DNA of 64,000 bases from Larkinella insperata (GCF_026248825.1 NZ_CP110973.1:6097501-6161500), one strand, 5' to 3'. Positions 7,002 through 16,484 are shown, counted from the stretch's first letter. Notes: generated by a model from the sequence alone, not told the origin. A program made the numbers and translations.

Positions 7002-8540
7002 ATGAAAAAAATTGTTTTGCTTCTTTTTGGGATAATAGTCGGCTGGACCGGTACCACGAACGCCCAATCCAAGTACTGGATTACGCTGACGGACAAGCCG
7101 TCTACCAGCCCGCCATCCCTTTCCATCCGCACCATTGCCAATCGACAGTCGCTGGGCCTGCCCGTCGACGAAACCGACCTGCCGCTCAACCCGGCTTACC
7201 TGCAAGCCTTGTCGGATGGGGGCATTCGCCCGCTGCACCAGTCGCGCTGGCTTAACGCCGTCTCGGCGGAACTGAGTCCCGCGCAAATTCAGCAGGTTAA
7301 AGCCTTACCGTTCGTGAAAGAATTGGTCCCGCTTGATCGAAATATTGTCATTAATAGCATCGACCACGACGTTACCAAAACCCAGATGGCGCCGGTGATG
7401 TCGCAAATTCAAGCCGATGTATTCGGGCGGGCGGGCATCTCGGCCAAAAATGTAACCATCGGCGTTATTGATGCCGGTTATTTCGGGGCCGACTCCGCCA
7501 GCGCGTTGAAGCATATTTTTCAGCGCAACGGGATTAAAGCCATCCGGGATCACGTCAATCCGGGCCGCGCCCGCGACGCTTTTTTCGGTTCACTCGAAAC
7601 CCTGTCCGATTTCCACGGTACGGAAGTGATGGCGGCCATTGCGGGGCACGATCCAAACGAAAATATTCAGTACGGTCTGGCAACAGAAGCAACCTTCTAC
7701 CTGGCCCGCACCGACCACGGCGCCCGCGAATTCCGGGGTGAAGAAGACAACTGGATTGCCGCCATGGAGTGGATGGACAGCCTGGGGGTGCGCATTATCA
7801 ACACCTCGCTCGGTTACGCCAAAGGGTTTACCAATCCGAAAGAAAACTACCAGCCCAGCCAGATGGACGGCCATACGAGCCTCATCAGCAAAGCCGCGCA
7901 ACTGGCCGCGGATAAAAAAGGAATTCTGGTCATTGTGTCGGCCGGTAACGAGGGCGACGACCGCTCGTGGCGCATCATCTCCACCCCCGCCGACGCGCAA
8001 GGCGTTCTGGCCGTTGGCGCCACCAACCACAAAGTTTGGAACCGCATCGGCTACAGCAGCATCGGTCCCGAATTTCTGCCCTACATGAAGCCCAATGTTT
8101 CCTGCTTCTCGTTGTACGGCACCTCCCTCTCCGCGCCCGTCATCACCGGTTTTGCGGCCTGTCTGATGCAGGCCAATCCCAAATTGACAAACAAGGAGTT
8201 GATCAGCATTATCGAAAAATCGTCGCACCTGTACCCCTACGGTAATAATTACATCGGCTACGGTGTTCCGCAGGCTTCCCGGGCGCTGGCGCTGGCAAAA
8301 GGTCAGTCGACGGCCGCCACGGCCCGTTCCATCAAGGCTTCCGGCAAAACGTACTCGTTGCCGCTGGCGGAGTATGCTGATGCCTCGGTATCAGTTTTTC
8401 ACAAGAAAGACGACTTTAGGGTTATTCAGCAGGAGGCCATGCGCGTCCAGAACGGCGCACTCGTTCTGCGCCGAAACCACGACGAGAAGCGCACGACGGT
8501 GGATTTGAAAAAGGAAGTAATCGAGATTATCTGGCAGTAA
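7002..8540 (+). CDS. Secreted S8 family subtilisin-like serine protease
   Basis: 512 residues from ATG 7002, where MKKIVLLLFGIIVGWTGTTNA forms a signal peptide; an in-frame ATG at 6975 would bury it. A propeptide-like section (about 22-125, including WLNAVSAELSPAQIQQVKAL) precedes the catalytic domain. The triad is visible: Asp in TIGVIDAGYFG, His in SDFHGTEVMAAIAGH, Ser in YGTSLSAPVITGFAA. The oxyanion region VIVSAGNEGDD is also present. The C-terminal tail of about 80 residues has no clear T9SS sorting domain. Exported protease of unknown substrate. Confidence 0.92.
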   Translation: MKKIVLLLFGIIVGWTGTTNAQSKYWITLTDKPSTSPPSLSIRTIANRQSLGLPVDETDLPLNPAYLQALSDGGIRPLHQSRWLNAVSAELSPAQIQQVKALPFVKELVPLDRNIVINSIDHDVTKTQMAPVMSQIQADVFGRAGISAKNVTIGVIDAGYFGADSASALKHIFQRNGIKAIRDHVNPGRARDAFFGSLETLSDFHGTEVMAAIAGHDPNENIQYGLATEATFYLARTDHGAREFRGEEDNWIAAMEWMDSLGVRIINTSLGYAKGFTNPKENYQPSQMDGHTSLISKAAQLAADKKGILVIVSAGNEGDDRSWRIISTPADAQGVLAVGATNHKVWNRIGYSSIGPEFLPYMKPNVSCFSLYGTSLSAPVITGFAACLMQANPKLTNKELISIIEKSSHLYPYGNNYIGYGVPQASRALALAKGQSTAATARSIKASGKTYSLPLAEYADASVSVFHKKDDFRVIQQEAMRVQNGALVLRRNHDEKRTTVDLKKEVIEIIWQ

Positions 8541-8552
8541 GGATTTTCCCGG

Positions 8553-8601
8553 AAAGCACGAAGCCCGTTTCTCTTTACCAGAGAAACGGGCTTCGTGCTT
8601 T
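8553..8601. terminator. Bidirectional terminator between subtilase gene and hldD
   Basis: A perfect 22-bp stem: the left arm 8553-8574 begins AAAGCACGAAGCCCG and the right arm 8580-8601 is its exact complement, with loop TTACC. A-rich on the left and TTTTT on the right give a T-run on each strand. The two flanking genes converge here. Confidence 0.92.
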
Positions 8602-8608
8602 TTATCCC

Positions 8609-9574
8609 TTACAGATAGTTGCCCGGAACGAGGTAGTTTTTCACGTAATCGGCGATGCCTTCTTCCAGCGATTGAAACGGCTGCGTGTAGCCGATGGACC
8701 GCAGTTTGCTCATGGAAGCCTGCGTATAGTACTGGTATTTATCGCGAATGTCTTCGGGTGTGTCGACGAATTCGATCTGGGGCGTTACCCCCATCGCCTG
8801 AAACGTGTTATTGGCTAAATCGAGGAACGTGCGGGCTTTGCCGCTGCCGAGGTTGTAGATGCCGGAGTTCCGGCGGTGGTGCATCAAAAACAGGCAAACG
8901 TCCACGACATCCTTCACGTAAATAAAATCACGCATCTGTTCGCCATCCGCAAAATTAGGGTTGTGTGACCGGAACAGCTTCATGGACCCCTTCACCCTGA
9001 CCTGACAAAACGCGTGGTAGATCACCGACGCCATCCGGTCTTTGTGGTACTCATTCGGACCGTAAACGTTGAAGAACTTTAGCCCGGCCCAGAAAAACGG
9101 GTGTCGTTCCTGCTCCAGTACCCATTTATCGAAATCGTTTTTCGAATCGCCGTACGGATTGAGCGGTTTCAACTGCGGGATCAGCGATTCGTTGTCATCA
9201 TACCCCAACTCACCCAAACCGTAGGTAGCCGCTGAAGAAGCGTACACCAGGGGAATCTGATAGTCGATGCACTTCTGCCAGATTTTTTTCGAATACTCAA
9301 CATTCAGGTGTTCAAAAATGCTCCGGTCGAACTCGGTTGTGTCGGTCCGGGCACCGATGTGGAACAGAAATTCAATTTCGTGGTAATTGTCATCGAGCCA
9401 GCTAAAAAACTCTTCGCGGTCGACCCGTTCCAGGATCCGTTTTCCTTCCAGGTTGGCAAGCTTATCTTCCCGTGAAAAATCATCAACGGCAATGATGGCG
9501 TTGAAGTTTTCCTGATTCAATCTTGAGATCAGACAGCTCCCAATGAAGCCGGTTGCGCCCGTAACAATTATCAT
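8609..9574 (-). CDS. hldD: ADP-L-glycero-D-manno-heptose 6-epimerase
   Basis: 321 residues, short-chain dehydrogenase/extended epimerase fold. It makes ADP-L-glycero-D-manno-heptose for the LPS inner core. The Rossmann motif TGATGFIGSCL is at residues 5-15, followed by DDFSREDKLANL. The active-site YxxxK appears as YGDSKNDFDKW. HIGARTDTTE and FFNVYGPNEYHKDRMASV are hallmark HldD strings. The first ATG begins at the Rossmann strand, as in the family. It fits with other LPS genes in the window (lpxB, lptC, OstA-like), though they are not in one operon. Confidence 0.94.
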   Translation of the reverse strand: MIIVTGATGFIGSCLISRLNQENFNAIIAVDDFSREDKLANLEGKRILERVDREEFFSWLDDNYHEIEFLFHIGARTDTTEFDRSIFEHLNVEYSKKIWQKCIDYQIPLVYASSAATYGLGELGYDDNESLIPQLKPLNPYGDSKNDFDKWVLEQERHPFFWAGLKFFNVYGPNEYHKDRMASVIYHAFCQVRVKGSMKLFRSHNPNFADGEQMRDFIYVKDVVDVCLFLMHHRRNSGIYNLGSGKARTFLDLANNTFQAMGVTPQIEFVDTPEDIRDKYQYYTQASMSKLRSIGYTQPFQSLEEGIADYVKNYLVPGNYL

Positions 9575-9884
9575 ATTTAGTAGAAATTGAGCAACGATTC
9601 TTTTAGGTTAGATTAATTTTGTGTGATCTTTCGTATAAAGTGGTTGTAAAGTTAGAATAATTCACTACACCAACCTATCCACCATTTAATGAAAAAATTG
9701 GATTATTTCACTATTAAACCCCTATGTCGTTCACTAAATCACAGCGTTAAAGGATTTGTCCGTTTCGTCGGGTATCGCTGAATTTGGATTTTTATTAACG
9801 CTCCGAAGGCCGTAATTTTGTTGTCAGATAAGGGCGGGTCTGTGGCCTGCTGAAAATGACGCATCGCTCCGGCGGTGGTATGTA
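9575..9884. other. 310-bp divergent intergenic region hldD/queD
   Basis: AT-rich from 9575 to about 9730, then mixed. No small ORF, hairpin or known riboswitch pattern is apparent to me. The only signal is the -7 box at 9813-9820. Confidence 0.5.
9813..9820 (+). promoter_or_regulatory. Candidate -7 box of queD-lpxB
   Basis: TAATTTTG is an exact TAnnTTTG about 65 nt before the queD ATG. A TTTG at 9783-9786 is too far for a normal -33. Confidence 0.4.
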
Positions 9885-10301
9885 ATGGTATACGTTAGCA
9901 GAAAAGAACACTTCAACGCGGCACACCGGCTTTTTAACCCGGCCTGGTCGGACGAAAAGAATAGAGAGGTATTTGGCGCCTGTGCCAATGTAAACGGCCA
10001 CGGCCACAATTTCGAATTGATTGTCACCGTTAAAGGGCAACCTCATCCGGACACGGGTTTTGTGATCGACCTCAAAGTGCTGGGCGATCTGGTAAAAGAA
10101 GAAATCATTGATAAAGTCGACCATAAAAATTTGAACATAGATGTCGACTTCATGCAGGGCAAAATGGCCAGTTGCGAGGTGTTTATCGTTCAAATCTGGA
10201 AAATCCTGGAACGCGCCCTCGCCAAGATTTCCGACGCCCGGCTGCACCAGATCCGGCTCTACGAAACCCCCAAAAACTACGTAGACTACTACGGGGAATA
10301 A
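9885..10301 (+). CDS. queD: 6-carboxytetrahydropterin synthase family protein (QueD/PTPS)
   Basis: 138 residues. The family converts 7,8-dihydroneopterin triphosphate to 6-carboxytetrahydropterin, a step toward queuosine and other deazapurines. Zinc ligands are visible: His in EHFNAAHRL and the pair in NVNGHGHNFEL. The catalytic Cys is in FGACANVNGHGHN. DTGFVIDLKVLGDLV and DHKNLNIDVDF are standard. The start MVYVSRKEHFNAAHRL matches the family N-terminus. It lies 3 bp before lpxB, so the two are almost certainly cotranscribed, although they belong to unrelated pathways. No other queuosine genes are in the window. Confidence 0.88.
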   Translation: MVYVSRKEHFNAAHRLFNPAWSDEKNREVFGACANVNGHGHNFELIVTVKGQPHPDTGFVIDLKVLGDLVKEEIIDKVDHKNLNIDVDFMQGKMASCEVFIVQIWKILERALAKISDARLHQIRLYETPKNYVDYYGE

Positions 10302-10304
10302 ACG

Positions 10305-11417
10305 ATGATGTATTACCTGATTGCCGGTGAACGCTCGGGCGACCTGCACGGCGGAAACCTGATCAAAGCCATCCGGCGGCACGACCCCGACGCCCGCTTT
10401 CGGGCCTGGGGAGGAGAGCAGATGGAGGAAGCCGGGGCCACGCTCGTGCGGCATTACCGCGAAATGGCGTTCATGGGCTTTCTGGAGGTCATTCAGAACC
10501 TGGGCACCATCCGGCGAAACCTGCGCGACTGTCAAAAGGATCTGCTTGAAACCCGGCCCGATGTGCTGATCCTGATCGACTACGCGGGTTTTAACCTGCG
10601 CATGGCCCGGTTTGCGAAAAAACACGGCATTCGGGTGTTCTACTACATCTCCCCCAAAGTCTGGGCCTGGAACCAGAAGAGAGCCCTGAAAATAAAAGCC
10701 GTGGTGGATCGCATGTTTGTGATTTTTCCGTTCGAGGTCGGGTTTTATGACACGTTTGATTACCGGGTCGATTACGTAGGCAATCCGTTGATGGACGCCA
10801 TTGCTGCGTTCCGGCCCGACCCGGCTTTTCGTCAACAATACCGGCTGGGCGACAAACCCGTCATTGCACTCCTGCCGGGCAGCCGTCGGCAGGAAGTAAT
10901 TCAAATGTTGCCGGCCATGCTCGAAACCGTCCGCCATTTTCCGGGCTATCAGTTTGTTGTTTCCGGCGTCAGCAACCTGCCGGAATCGCTCTATAAAACG
11001 GCCATGACCACCTGCCCCGATCTACCCGTGGTGGTCGACGACGCCTACAATCTGCTGGCCGTTGCCGATGCCGCCCTGGTCACCTCCGGAACGGCTACGC
11101 TGGAAACCGCCCTGCTGAATACGCCGGAAGTGGTTTGCTACAAAACGTCATGGATATCGTTTGAAGTCGCCCGGCGCCTGATTGCCGTTTCTTACATTTC
11201 GCTGGTCAATCTGATTCTGGACCGGGAAGCCGTTAAGGAATTGACGCAGCACCTGCTGACGCCGGAAAACCTCGTTCGGGAACTGGGCAAAATTCTGCCC
11301 GGAGGCTCCGACCACGCGCGTCAGCAGGCCGATTACGCCGAACTACGGGAAAAAGTGGGCGGGCCGGGCGCATCCGACCGGGCGGGCGAGCTGATGGTGC
11401 AGTACTTACGCGCCTGA
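10305..11417 (+). CDS. lpxB: Lipid-A-disaccharide synthase
   Basis: 370 residues, GT19 glycosyltransferase. It joins UDP-2,3-diacylglucosamine and lipid X to form the lipid A disaccharide at the inner membrane. Conserved strings: GERSGDLHG near the N-terminus, RAWGGEQMEEAGA, KVWAWNQKRALKIK, YVGNPLMDAI, LLPGSRRQEVIQMLPAML and VTSGTATLETAL. Length is normal. Two ATGs stand in tandem at 10305 and 10308. It is tightly coupled to queD upstream. Confidence 0.95.
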   Translation: MMYYLIAGERSGDLHGGNLIKAIRRHDPDARFRAWGGEQMEEAGATLVRHYREMAFMGFLEVIQNLGTIRRNLRDCQKDLLETRPDVLILIDYAGFNLRMARFAKKHGIRVFYYISPKVWAWNQKRALKIKAVVDRMFVIFPFEVGFYDTFDYRVDYVGNPLMDAIAAFRPDPAFRQQYRLGDKPVIALLPGSRRQEVIQMLPAMLETVRHFPGYQFVVSGVSNLPESLYKTAMTTCPDLPVVVDDAYNLLAVADAALVTSGTATLETALLNTPEVVCYKTSWISFEVARRLIAVSYISLVNLILDREAVKELTQHLLTPENLVRELGKILPGGSDHARQQADYAELREKVGGPGASDRAGELMVQYLRA

Positions 11418-11445
11418 GGTCTTTGCGCCACAGGCACTTTGTCCG

Positions 11446-12012
11446 TCAGGAAATGATGCCCGTTTGTTCGTATCGTTTCAGCCACGTTTTTTTCTTGCCC
11501 TGGATCTGGCTAAAAAACTCGTAGATGGGACGCATGTCGGTTTCAAAATTGCCGGTAACGTACAAGGGTTCGCTCAAAAAAATCGTCTTGCGTGGGTAAT
11601 CAAACCCCGTCAGAACCAGAGGCACTTTGGCTTTGAGGGCAATATAGTAGAAACCGGTTTTGAGTCGCTCCACGTCTGAGCGCGTGCCTTCGGGCAGGAT
11701 GCAGACGTGCAGGTAATCGTTCTGATTAAGCACATCGGCCATTGCATCGACGAGGTTGTTGGATCGGCTGCGGTCGACCGGCTTGCCCCCCAGAAGCCGG
11801 AAAAGCCAACCGGCGTACCAGGTAAAGAGTTCTTTCTTCGCTAAATACTGAATCCGGACGCCGGTCGTGGCCCTTCCCCCCAACCCCACCGGAAAATCCC
11901 AGTTGGTAGTGTGCGGAGCCAGTACCCAAAGGGCCTTCGGAACCGTCGGAACGGGTCCAACGAGTTTCCAGCCAGCCAGTTTATAAAGCCACCGGGCGAT
12001 TGCATTGAACAT
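11446..12012 (-). CDS. Lysophospholipid acyltransferase (PlsC-like)
   Basis: 188 residues. The Hx4D catalytic motif is HTTNWD, and the glycerophosphate-binding EGTRS is in CILPEGTRSDVERLKTGFYYIA. The protein is shorter than E. coli PlsC and resembles the compact Bacteroidota acyltransferases often labelled 1-acyl-sn-glycerol-3-phosphate acyltransferase. The true acceptor (lysophosphatidate, ornithine lipid or other) cannot be told from sequence. It faces lpxB convergently with a 28-bp gap and has the same direction as the M50 protease gene upstream of it. Confidence 0.82.
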   Translation of the reverse strand: MFNAIARWLYKLAGWKLVGPVPTVPKALWVLAPHTTNWDFPVGLGGRATTGVRIQYLAKKELFTWYAGWLFRLLGGKPVDRSRSNNLVDAMADVLNQNDYLHVCILPEGTRSDVERLKTGFYYIALKAKVPLVLTGFDYPRKTIFLSEPLYVTGNFETDMRPIYEFFSQIQGKKKTWLKRYEQTGIIS

Positions 12013-12048
12013 ACGCTTCAGAAACAGGTTAGACGAACGACTTCGGGG

Positions 12049-13194
12049 TTAGGAAAATATAAATGGTTTCGGACTGAAACAGAGCACAAAGATGAGCAGC
12101 GCGAGCCAGCCGAGAATAACCCGTCCGGTACCCAGCGGCTGATCATCTTCGGTTTCGGGATGATAAACCCCCAAAAACCGCCCCAATATCAGAACAAATA
12201 ATAAGAATCCGGGATAGCCTTCCACCGTCGGGAAAAAGAACGATACCAGAAACTGCCCGGCACCGACGCTCAGCGCCAGCGTCAGCGTGGTCATCCGGTT
12301 TTCGCTGATGCTCCGGAAACTGGTAAATAACCCCAGCACATACAAACCGAGATAGCCCAGTTCATTAATGAAATCACGGTCTTTGGGAACCATGAAATCC
12401 GTTGGCTTAATGAACCCCAGACCGGCGTAAAACGCAAAAGCCACAAACAGCACGGGTGCAACCTTCCGAAAAGCCCGCCGACCGATCAGGCTGTAAAGCA
12501 CGTGGCCGCCGTCCAGTTGTCCGATCGGAATTAGGTTAAGCGCCGTGAAAAATAAGGCAAAATAGCCCGCCATCAGATACGGGTAATGAATCATTTCGTA
12601 AGGATGGGGTAACCGGGCCGGATCCGCAACGTAGGTTTTAAAGAACCAGAAGATCAGGTTATCGCCCAGACTCATGACGCTATCGGGCGGCAGGTTTTTG
12701 TAAACGTGCTCACCAAACGCCAAACCATATTGCTGGTATTCGGGGTGGATCGTAAAGATAAACTCCGGGGGCGGCAGGTGCGTAAAACCGTACCAGAGCA
12801 CCACCAGCGCCAGCACAAATCCCGCCAGCGGACCGGCAATCCCGATGTCGAAAAACTTTTTACGGCTGTTAATGAAATCCTGAATCCGGATGAAAGCCCC
12901 CAAGGTACCGAGCGTTTGCCCGATGCCAAACCAGAGCGGAATGTAGTAGGGCAACGTGACCCGGACGTGATGGTAGCGGGCCGTAAAAAAATGCCCGAAT
13001 TCGTGCACCGTCAGAATTGCCAGAAACGGGATGGAATAATGCAACCCGTCCCAGAATTCGGGCCAGCCGATACCGTGTTCCGGGTCCAGAAAAAAACGAC
13101 CGTAAATCCATTCCGCACCAGCCGCGGTCGTCGAAAACAGCGTAAGGACGAAAAGGCTAGCTTGAATGAGGTACGTCCTCGTTTGTGGATTCAT
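12049..13194 (-). CDS. Site-2 protease family (M50) membrane metalloprotease
   Basis: 381 residues from ATG 13194 (MNPQTRTYLIQASLF); an ATG at 13209 would add MIIFA. Multi-pass membrane protein. The zinc motif is in LTVHEFGHFFTARYHHVRV, and the second motif NLIPIGQLDGGH supplies the third ligand in the NxxPxxxLDGG form. There are about seven hydrophobic segments. M50 enzymes cut substrates inside the membrane, often in regulatory cascades; the substrate here is unknown. The start lies inside the 3' end of the HAD gene (38-bp overlap), suggesting cotranscription and coupled translation with it and with accA upstream. Confidence 0.88.
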   Translation of the reverse strand: MNPQTRTYLIQASLFVLTLFSTTAAGAEWIYGRFFLDPEHGIGWPEFWDGLHYSIPFLAILTVHEFGHFFTARYHHVRVTLPYYIPLWFGIGQTLGTLGAFIRIQDFINSRKKFFDIGIAGPLAGFVLALVVLWYGFTHLPPPEFIFTIHPEYQQYGLAFGEHVYKNLPPDSVMSLGDNLIFWFFKTYVADPARLPHPYEMIHYPYLMAGYFALFFTALNLIPIGQLDGGHVLYSLIGRRAFRKVAPVLFVAFAFYAGLGFIKPTDFMVPKDRDFINELGYLGLYVLGLFTSFRSISENRMTTLTLALSVGAGQFLVSFFFPTVEGYPGFLLFVLILGRFLGVYHPETEDDQPLGTGRVILGWLALLIFVLCFSPKPFIFS

Positions 13195-13822
13195 CGCGAA
13201 GATAATCAAGAATCGTCAGGGGCGGTTGTACCTGCACCGCCTGAATACCTAACTCGGCAGCCGCCCGGATGTTATGCGGATTGTCGTCTAGAAAAAGGGT
13301 CTCTTCCGCTTGCAGCCCCGACGTATTCAGCACGTACTGGTAAATCTCCGGCGACGGTTTGGCCAGCCTCACCTCGTACGAATAATACACCCGCTCGAAC
13401 AGGTCTTCGAGCGGTGGCTGCCCCATTTCGGAAAATATTTTATTGACCTTGGCAATGTGAATAGCGCTGGTGTTGCTCAGCAGAAACAGCCGGTATTGGC
13501 CCCTAAGCTCCCGAATGCGCTGGACCCGTTCAACAGGCAAATCGAGCAGGACGGTGTTCCAGGCGGTATCAATCACCTCGTCGGCCCAGGAATCATTTTT
13601 CAATAACTGCCGAACGTGCTGCCGAAAACCGTCGTCGTCAATCAGCCCCGTTTCGTACTGCAGCGTCAGACCGTGTTCGCGCCAGAGCGCTTCCACTTCG
13701 TCTTCACTCAGGCCAGAAAGCACGGCAAAATTTCGGATAGGCCCCCGCAGATCAATCGGGATGATGACGTCGCCGAGGTCAAAAATGATGTTTTTAATAC
13801 CGGGTTTTAAAACACCTGCCAT
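13157..13822 (-). CDS. HAD family phosphatase (YihX-like)
   Basis: 221 residues. Motif I is IIFDLGDVIIPID: the nucleophile Asp is present and the +2 position is Gly, as in the YihX/epoxide-hydrolase-like subgroup (FDLGxV), rather than the DxD of classic HADs. Motif II is LLSNTS, motif III the Lys in RLAKPSPEIYQYVL, and motif IV LFLDDNPHNIRAA. The alpha-helical cap follows motif I. Sugar-phosphate hydrolysis is likely, substrate unknown. It lies 11 bp downstream of accA and overlaps the M50 gene. Confidence 0.88.
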   Translation of the reverse strand: MAGVLKPGIKNIIFDLGDVIIPIDLRGPIRNFAVLSGLSEDEVEALWREHGLTLQYETGLIDDDGFRQHVRQLLKNDSWADEVIDTAWNTVLLDLPVERVQRIRELRGQYRLFLLSNTSAIHIAKVNKIFSEMGQPPLEDLFERVYYSYEVRLAKPSPEIYQYVLNTSGLQAEETLFLDDNPHNIRAAAELGIQAVQVQPPLTILDYLRDESTNEDVPHSS

Positions 13823-13833
13823 TGATGGTTCAA

Positions 13834-14787
13834 TTATTCAAGTACCACTCCCATTGCACAGAATTTCTCGATCCGCTGATCGATGCGTTCTTCGGGCGTC
13901 AATTTATTTAACTCAGCCAGGGTATCGATGATGGTCTGTTTAATCCGCCGGGCCATTTCCGGGTGATCGGTATGGGCCCCGCCCTGCGGTTCCTCGATGA
14001 TACCGTCCACGAGCTTGTTTTTCTCCATGTCGCGAGCCGTTACTTTCATGGCTTCCGCGGCCTGTTCCTTGTAATCCCAGCTCCGCCAGAGAATGGTCGA
14101 ACAGTTTTCGGGCGAAATCACCGAATACCAAGTGTTTTCGAGCATCAGCACGCGGTCGCCAATGGCAATTCCGAGAGCCCCGCCCGACGCGCCTTCTCCG
14201 ATGACAATACAAATAACCGGCACCTGGAGCATAAACATCTCCTTCAAGTTGCGGGCAATGGCTTCGCCCTGACCGCGCTCTTCGGCTTCCAGACCCGGAA
14301 AGGCGCCCGGCGTGTCGATCATCGTGACGATGGGCTTGTTGAATTTCTCGGCCAGTTTCATCAGCCGCAGCGCCTTGCGGTAGCCTTCCGGATTGGGCAT
14401 TCCAAAATTCCGGTGCTGGCGTTGCTTGGTGTTTCGTCCTTTCTGCTGACCGATCAGCATGACCGTCTGGCCGTCGATCTCCACAAAACCGCCCACCATA
14501 GCCGGGTCATCCCGAACGGTGCGGTCGCCGTGGAGTTCAACGAACTGCTCGCTCATCAACGCGATATAGTCAAGCGTGTAAGGCCGGTCTGGATGGCGGG
14601 AAAGCTGTACGCGCTGCCAGCGGGTAAGGTTGTCAAAAATCTCCTTACGAAGTTTTTCGATGCTGATTTCCAGCGACGCTACAGCTCCAGTGACATCTAC
14701 GTTACTGGTTTCGGCCAGTTTTTTCATTTCGACCAGTCGTACTTCTAAATCAGCGATGGGTTTTTCAAAATCCAAATACGTCCTCAT
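13834..14787 (-). CDS. accA: Acetyl-CoA carboxylase carboxyltransferase subunit alpha
   Basis: 317 residues, the expected size. It transfers the carboxyl group from biotin to acetyl-CoA to form malonyl-CoA with AccD, the first step of fatty acid synthesis. Typical strings: LDFEKPIADLEVRLVEMKK, WQRVQLSRHPDRPYTLDY, FVELHGDRTVRDDPAMVGG, TMIDTPGAFPGLEAEERGQ, GEGASGGALGIAIGDRVLM and YSVISPENCSTILWR. accD is not in the window. The HAD and M50 genes follow on the same strand with very short or negative spacing. Confidence 0.96.
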   Translation of the reverse strand: MRTYLDFEKPIADLEVRLVEMKKLAETSNVDVTGAVASLEISIEKLRKEIFDNLTRWQRVQLSRHPDRPYTLDYIALMSEQFVELHGDRTVRDDPAMVGGFVEIDGQTVMLIGQQKGRNTKQRQHRNFGMPNPEGYRKALRLMKLAEKFNKPIVTMIDTPGAFPGLEAEERGQGEAIARNLKEMFMLQVPVICIVIGEGASGGALGIAIGDRVLMLENTWYSVISPENCSTILWRSWDYKEQAAEAMKVTARDMEKNKLVDGIIEEPQGGAHTDHPEMARRIKQTIIDTLAELNKLTPEERIDQRIEKFCAMGVVLE

Positions 14788-14928
14788 CCAAAAATGGGTT
14801 GGGTTACCAATGTTTTACTGGCAGCCCCACTTACCTCCAACACACAGGGGTAAGCGGAAACCGACGACTGGTAACTTTTTTTCAGTTGGCAAAGTTAGCG
14901 GAAAATCCGGATCAGCAACCTTCCAATG

Positions 14929-16365
14929 TTATAACTCGTACTCTTGCCCCTTGGCCGGGAGTTCTACCTGATTAAATCCTTCCTCCTGTAGGGTCTGCTG
15001 AAAAGCCACCATACTTGTGTAGTCTCCGTGGACCAGAAAGATTTTTTTGAGCCTGTCGGGCGACTGGTGTTTCACAAAACGAACCAGGTCGTCGCGGTCG
15101 CCGTGGCCGCTGAACACGTCGGTGCGCTCCACTTTTGCCAGGACGGGTTCTTCCTTGTCTTTGATCGAGATCGTCGGCTGGCCGTTCAGCAGCCGCCAGC
15201 CCAGCGTCCCCTCCGCGCAATAGCCGATGATCAGAATGGTGCAGTACGGATTGCTGATGTTGGCCGCGACGTGCTGTTCGACCCGTCCACCCTGAACCAT
15301 CCCCGACGACGAGATGATGATACAGGGTTGGTTGTAATTGGAAACCTCCCGGCTGGCCTTTGAACTTTCCAGGTATTCAAAATTGGCGAAGTCGAACAAC
15401 GACTCGTTTTCGTCGTAATAGTCCTTGGCTTCCCGGTTCAGGAGCCGCAGATTTTTCTGGTAGACCTTCGTGCTTTCCAGCGCCAGCGGACTGTCGGAGA
15501 AAACTTTAATGTTCTCGAATCCCTGTTCCGTATACAACCGGTTAAGCGTGTAGAGCAGCGCCTGCGTGCGGCCCACCGAAAAAGAAGGAATAATCAAACG
15601 GCCCGGAATGTCGATACACGTCCGCTTAATTACGTCGGCCAGCACCGACTCCGGAGTTTGGGTATCGATGTGCAACCGGTTGCCGTAAGTCGACTCGCAA
15701 ATCAGGTAATCAACCGGCGGCAAGGGTTCGGGATCGGCCAGCAGCGGGTAGTTCCGACGGCCAATATCGCCCGAAAAACCGATGCTTTTCTTCTCGCCGT
15801 TTTCGTAGACGTTGATGACAAGGTGGGCCGCACCGAGTAAGTGCCCGGCCGGAATAAACGTAACATCCACGCCATCGGCCAGCTTAAACTTCCGGTTGTA
15901 TTGGATCGTGACCACACTCTCCATGGACTCACGCACCTGTTTTTCCAGAAACAGGTCTTTCTGCAGCGAAGCAAATTTCTTGCGGACCTTCTGTTTCTTG
16001 CTTTTGCCCATCTCGTTCAGTCGCCGGGAATTGAGCGAAGCCGCGTCCTGCAACAGCAGGTTGGTGAGCGAGAAAGTCGGATCTGTACACAACACCTGGC
16101 CTTCGTAGCCTTCCCGGTACAAATTCGGAATGTTACCGCTGTGGTCGATGTGGGCGTGGGTCAACAGAACAACGTTGATTGTGGAAGCCTCAAACGGAAA
16201 AAAACCGGTGTCTAATTTCGGAGTTTCGTCTTCCTGGCCGTTCGAGCCGGCTTTTTTGTCCATATCTGCCCCGCAATCAATCAGAATCCGGTAATTATCC
16301 TCGGTTTCTAACAGAAACATGCTACCGGTTACCTGACGGGTTGCCCCCCAAAATGTTAACTTCAT
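14929..16365 (-). CDS. MBL-fold/beta-CASP RNA metallo-hydrolase
   Basis: 478 residues, of the CPSF/YSH1-like bacterial group (COG1236), not RNase J. Metallo-beta-lactamase motifs: LLTHAHIDHSGNIPNL, FIPAGHLLGAAH, SGDIGRRNYPLL. Beta-CASP motifs: SFSVGRTQALLYTL, SSSGMVQGGRVEQH, and the C-terminal FSGHGDRDDLVRFV and FLVHGDYTSM. All metal ligands appear present, so it should be an active nuclease acting on RNA; the target is unknown. The ATG at 16365 begins directly with the first beta-strand (MKLTFWGATRQVTGS), as is typical. Confidence 0.9.
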   Translation of the reverse strand: MKLTFWGATRQVTGSMFLLETEDNYRILIDCGADMDKKAGSNGQEDETPKLDTGFFPFEASTINVVLLTHAHIDHSGNIPNLYREGYEGQVLCTDPTFSLTNLLLQDAASLNSRRLNEMGKSKKQKVRKKFASLQKDLFLEKQVRESMESVVTIQYNRKFKLADGVDVTFIPAGHLLGAAHLVINVYENGEKKSIGFSGDIGRRNYPLLADPEPLPPVDYLICESTYGNRLHIDTQTPESVLADVIKRTCIDIPGRLIIPSFSVGRTQALLYTLNRLYTEQGFENIKVFSDSPLALESTKVYQKNLRLLNREAKDYYDENESLFDFANFEYLESSKASREVSNYNQPCIIISSSGMVQGGRVEQHVAANISNPYCTILIIGYCAEGTLGWRLLNGQPTISIKDKEEPVLAKVERTDVFSGHGDRDDLVRFVKHQSPDRLKKIFLVHGDYTSMVAFQQTLQEEGFNQVELPAKGQEYEL

Positions 16366-16476
16366 TCGATTCAGTTATGCCTAAAATGCCTGATTTTCAC
16401 GATTATGTAGCTTCAAAGAGCACTACAAATCTTCATTATTTTGCTAGAACAACAGAAATGGGCTTTAAATTCTATC

Positions 16477-16484
16477 TATTTTTG
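16477..16484 (+). promoter_or_regulatory. Candidate -7 box of dacB
   Basis: TATTTTTG is an exact TAnnTTTG, 50 nt before the dacB ATG. No properly spaced -33 TTG. Confidence 0.45.

Noticed and set aside
9795..10937. 380-codon open frame on the minus strand across queD and lpxB
   Set aside because: It is antisense to two well-recognised genes (QueD and LpxB motifs intact), has no family-like sequence, and arises from the codon pattern of the real genes.
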